This document shows, piece after piece, positions 5,686 through 6,945 of a stretch of DNA of 6,945 bases. Position 1 is the stretch's first letter; each line of letters opens with the position of its first letter. This stretch comes from Pseudomonadota bacterium. GTDB taxonomy: Bacteria > Desulfobacterota > Syntrophia > Syntrophales > JADFWA01. A program made the position numbers and the translations under genes. Where the stretch lies: the NCBI GenBank assembly GCA_015222855.1, contig JADFWA010000333.1, positions 1 to 6,945 of the forward strand, given 5' to 3'. Below the pieces are notes generated by a model, which searched no databases, had not been told where the DNA came from, and was given only the letters and a program-made list of their open reading frames with translations.

Positions 5686-6110
5686 AGATTCGCGAACTCC
5701 TTCGATCAATAGAAAAAAGAGCGATACCTGTTGTCAGAGAGGATGACAGTATCGATGCTGTGGTGGAAAAGGTATTCGAGTACCCAAACACCCGCTTGAT
5801 CTATGTAGTTGACGATCACGGCGTATTAAAGGGGACTATCTCGTTAGGGATGCTCCTAAGGCACATCTTTCCCCACGCCTACGAACCGAAGGTTCATGCT
5901 CAATCCTTTCTCGCCATGATCACCTCTGAAAAGGCAAAGCATCTTATGACAAAAGGATTGATAACCGCTGATGTCGAAGACAATGTGGAAGAGGTAATGA
6001 AGCTCATGGCAAGGGCGCAGGTAAAAGAGATTGCTGTTGTGGATAAAGAAAAAAAGGTTGTCGCCGATATCACGATGATCGATCTATTAAAGTTGTACAA
6101 GAACAGATAA
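5682..6110 (+). CDS. Stand-alone tandem CBS-domain protein, probable antiporter regulator
   Basis: A 142-residue soluble protein made of two CBS motifs and little else: the first about residues 14-65 (AIPVVREDDSIDAVVEKVF ... IYVVDDHGVLKGTISLGMLL), the second about 81-141 (AKHLMTKGLITADVEDNVEE ... AVVDKEKKVVADITMIDLL). Paired CBS motifs form a Bateman module that binds adenosine nucleotides or related ligands and regulates partner proteins. The ATG overlaps the antiporter stop (ATGA) and follows a perfect AAGGAGG (5671-5677), so the two are translationally coupled. Because this antiporter lacks its own regulatory domain, the CBS protein is well placed to supply one from a separate chain. That role is inference from position; the ligand is unknown. 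Confidence 0.9.
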   Translation: MKIRELLRSIEKRAIPVVREDDSIDAVVEKVFEYPNTRLIYVVDDHGVLKGTISLGMLLRHIFPHAYEPKVHAQSFLAMITSEKAKHLMTKGLITADVEDNVEEVMKLMARAQVKEIAVVDKEKKVVADITMIDLLKLYKNR

Positions 6111-6118
6111 GAAGCTGT

Positions 6119-6706
6119 ATGGACACGATAGACGAGCTAAAGAGAAGTCAGCTTTATTCGGAAGAGCTGGGGATAAAACCAGACAAGAACGATAAAGAAT
6201 GCTTCAAATGGTTTTTAGCAAGTATATTGTTCGGTGGCCGTATATCAGAGACTATCGCTAAAAACACCTACAGGGCCTTCCATCGCTATGGACTTCTTAC
6301 TCCGCAAAAGATACTAAAAGCCGGCTGGGACTTCCTGGTGAATCCGATAATGAGAGAAGGTGGCTATGTTCGATATGACGGGAGAAAGTCTACGCAAATA
6401 CTGCGGAACTGTAAAACTCTCCTGGATGAATATGGAGGTAGTCTAAGGGAAATCCACCGTATTTCTATCGACAGCAGAGACCTTGAAAACAGGCTGCTTG
6501 CCTTTTATGGGGTTGGACCCATCACAGTGAACATTTTTCTCAGGGAGCTAAGGCCTTACTGGCCCAAAGCGGATCCAGATCCGCTACCGATTGTGAGCGA
6601 GCTGGCCAGAAAACTTAACGTGGAACTTAACAGGTACCCGAGAAATACCGTCACTTTTGTCAGGATGGAGGCCGGATTGATCAGGCTGAGAAAAAGCTTG
6701 AAGTAA
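6119..6706 (+). CDS. HhH-GPD (endonuclease III-like) DNA glycosylase-fold protein lacking usual catalytic marks
   Basis: A 195-residue soluble protein. Residues about 29-145 follow the helical layout of the HhH-GPD superfamily: FKWFLASILFGGRISETIA as the first core helix, a middle helix (RKSTQILRNCKTLLDEYGG, 89-107), then a helix-hairpin-helix LLAFYGVGPITVNIFL (126-141). Endonuclease III has Lys in the hairpin (GVGRKTA); here that position is Ile135. D152 or D154 might serve as the family's catalytic Asp, but the spacing is unusual. There are two cysteines only (C28, C98), so no iron-sulphur cluster. It may be a monofunctional glycosylase or a DNA-binding protein without activity. It starts 8 bases after the CBS stop with only a weak purine-rich ribosome-binding site, so it probably belongs to the same transcript. 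Fold call moderate, activity unknown. Confidence 0.7.
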   Translation: MDTIDELKRSQLYSEELGIKPDKNDKECFKWFLASILFGGRISETIAKNTYRAFHRYGLLTPQKILKAGWDFLVNPIMREGGYVRYDGRKSTQILRNCKTLLDEYGGSLREIHRISIDSRDLENRLLAFYGVGPITVNIFLRELRPYWPKADPDPLPIVSELARKLNVELNRYPRNTVTFVRMEAGLIRLRKSLK

Positions 6707-6744
6707 CCATCAATCCGGCGAGGTTGAATCAGCACAGAATGGGT

Positions 6745-6786
6745 AATATGGGGACATCCATGATAAGTTTTGTCACTTCCCATATT
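6745..6786. repeat. Imperfect stem-loop between convergent genes
   Basis: AATATGGGGACA (6745-6756) pairs with TGTC-ACTT-CCCATATT (6771-6786) with a few unpaired bases. It lacks a T-tract. It may be a repeat remnant or a weak bidirectional terminator between the HhH gene and the converging gene. Confidence 0.4.
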
Positions 6787-6794
6787 TAAATATG
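6781..6794. repeat. 14-bp AT-rich perfect palindrome
   Basis: CATATTTAAATATG is self-complementary and partly shared with the stem-loop just before it. Low information content; function not evident. Confidence 0.35.
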
Positions 6795-6809
6795 CCCTTA
6801 TTCGCATCG

Positions 6810-6945
6810 TTATTTATTTAGATACTTTTTATATGGCATAATCATTCCCTTTTTCAACCGTTTGGAAAACTCTTTTCTGATCGGGGGTATCCTGGTCAAA
6901 AGCGACATGACGTTGGCCATGAGCCTTTTTTTATAAGCCTTTTGC
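6810..6945 (-). CDS. C-terminal end of an unidentified protein (partial)
   Basis: A minus-strand frame is open from the right edge for 44 codons to TAA at 6810-6812. It reads a strongly basic segment including KRLMANVMSLLTRIPPIRKE, then FSKRLKKGMIMPYKKYLNK at the end. The amphipathic, lysine-rich tail with PPIRKEF suggests a genuine protein C-terminus rather than chance. I do not recognise the family. It converges on the antiporter cluster. Confidence 0.5.
   Translation of the reverse strand, partial: QKAYKKRLMANVMSLLTRIPPIRKEFSKRLKKGMIMPYKKYLNK

Overview
The window looks like bacterial chromosome from a Gram-negative organism of moderate GC content. Several small repeats resemble ones I remember from Desulfobacterota (former Deltaproteobacteria): a GCAAAGA-unit array, TGTCATTTCGAG hairpins and TGTCCCCTGAATT units. 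No rRNA or other lineage marker is present, so the taxonomic guess is weak.

Layout. Positions 2-849 (+) hold the last codons of an unidentified protein, overlapping through ATGA with a short-chain dehydrogenase/reductase (FabG-like). Positions 850-1072 are non-coding and carry small repeats. Positions 1073-2791 (-) encode a DEAD-box RNA helicase of the DeaD/CsdA type with a C-terminal RNA-binding domain. Just upstream of it, also on the minus strand, is the tail of a cold-shock protein gene (2906-2989). This remnant keeps a strong ribosome-binding site and its own terminator but has lost about the first 40 codons of the family, including both RNA-binding motifs. Helicase and cold-shock gene are transcribed in the same direction and separated only by the terminator, so they probably once formed a cold-shock unit.

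Positions 3007-4425 form a 1.4-kb stretch without an intact gene. It holds a minus-strand terminator with no surviving gene in front of it, two abutting group II intron 5' fragments on the minus strand (3522-3923 and about 3240-3521), a 13-bp tandem duplication, and a 143-bp palindromic element next to a perfect 19-bp dyad. This is a scar region of mobile and repeated DNA.

Positions 4426-6706 (+) are a tight three-gene cluster: a CPA2-type cation/proton antiporter with an Asp-Asp pair, a stand-alone tandem-CBS protein overlapping it by ATGA, and 8 bases later a small protein with a helix-hairpin-helix DNA-glycosylase-like core that lacks the usual catalytic lysine and iron-sulphur cysteines. 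The first two probably act together as a transporter and its nucleotide-sensing regulator; why the third belongs with them is unclear and is the least expected association here. The window closes with the C-terminal end of an unidentified minus-strand gene converging on this cluster (6810-6945).
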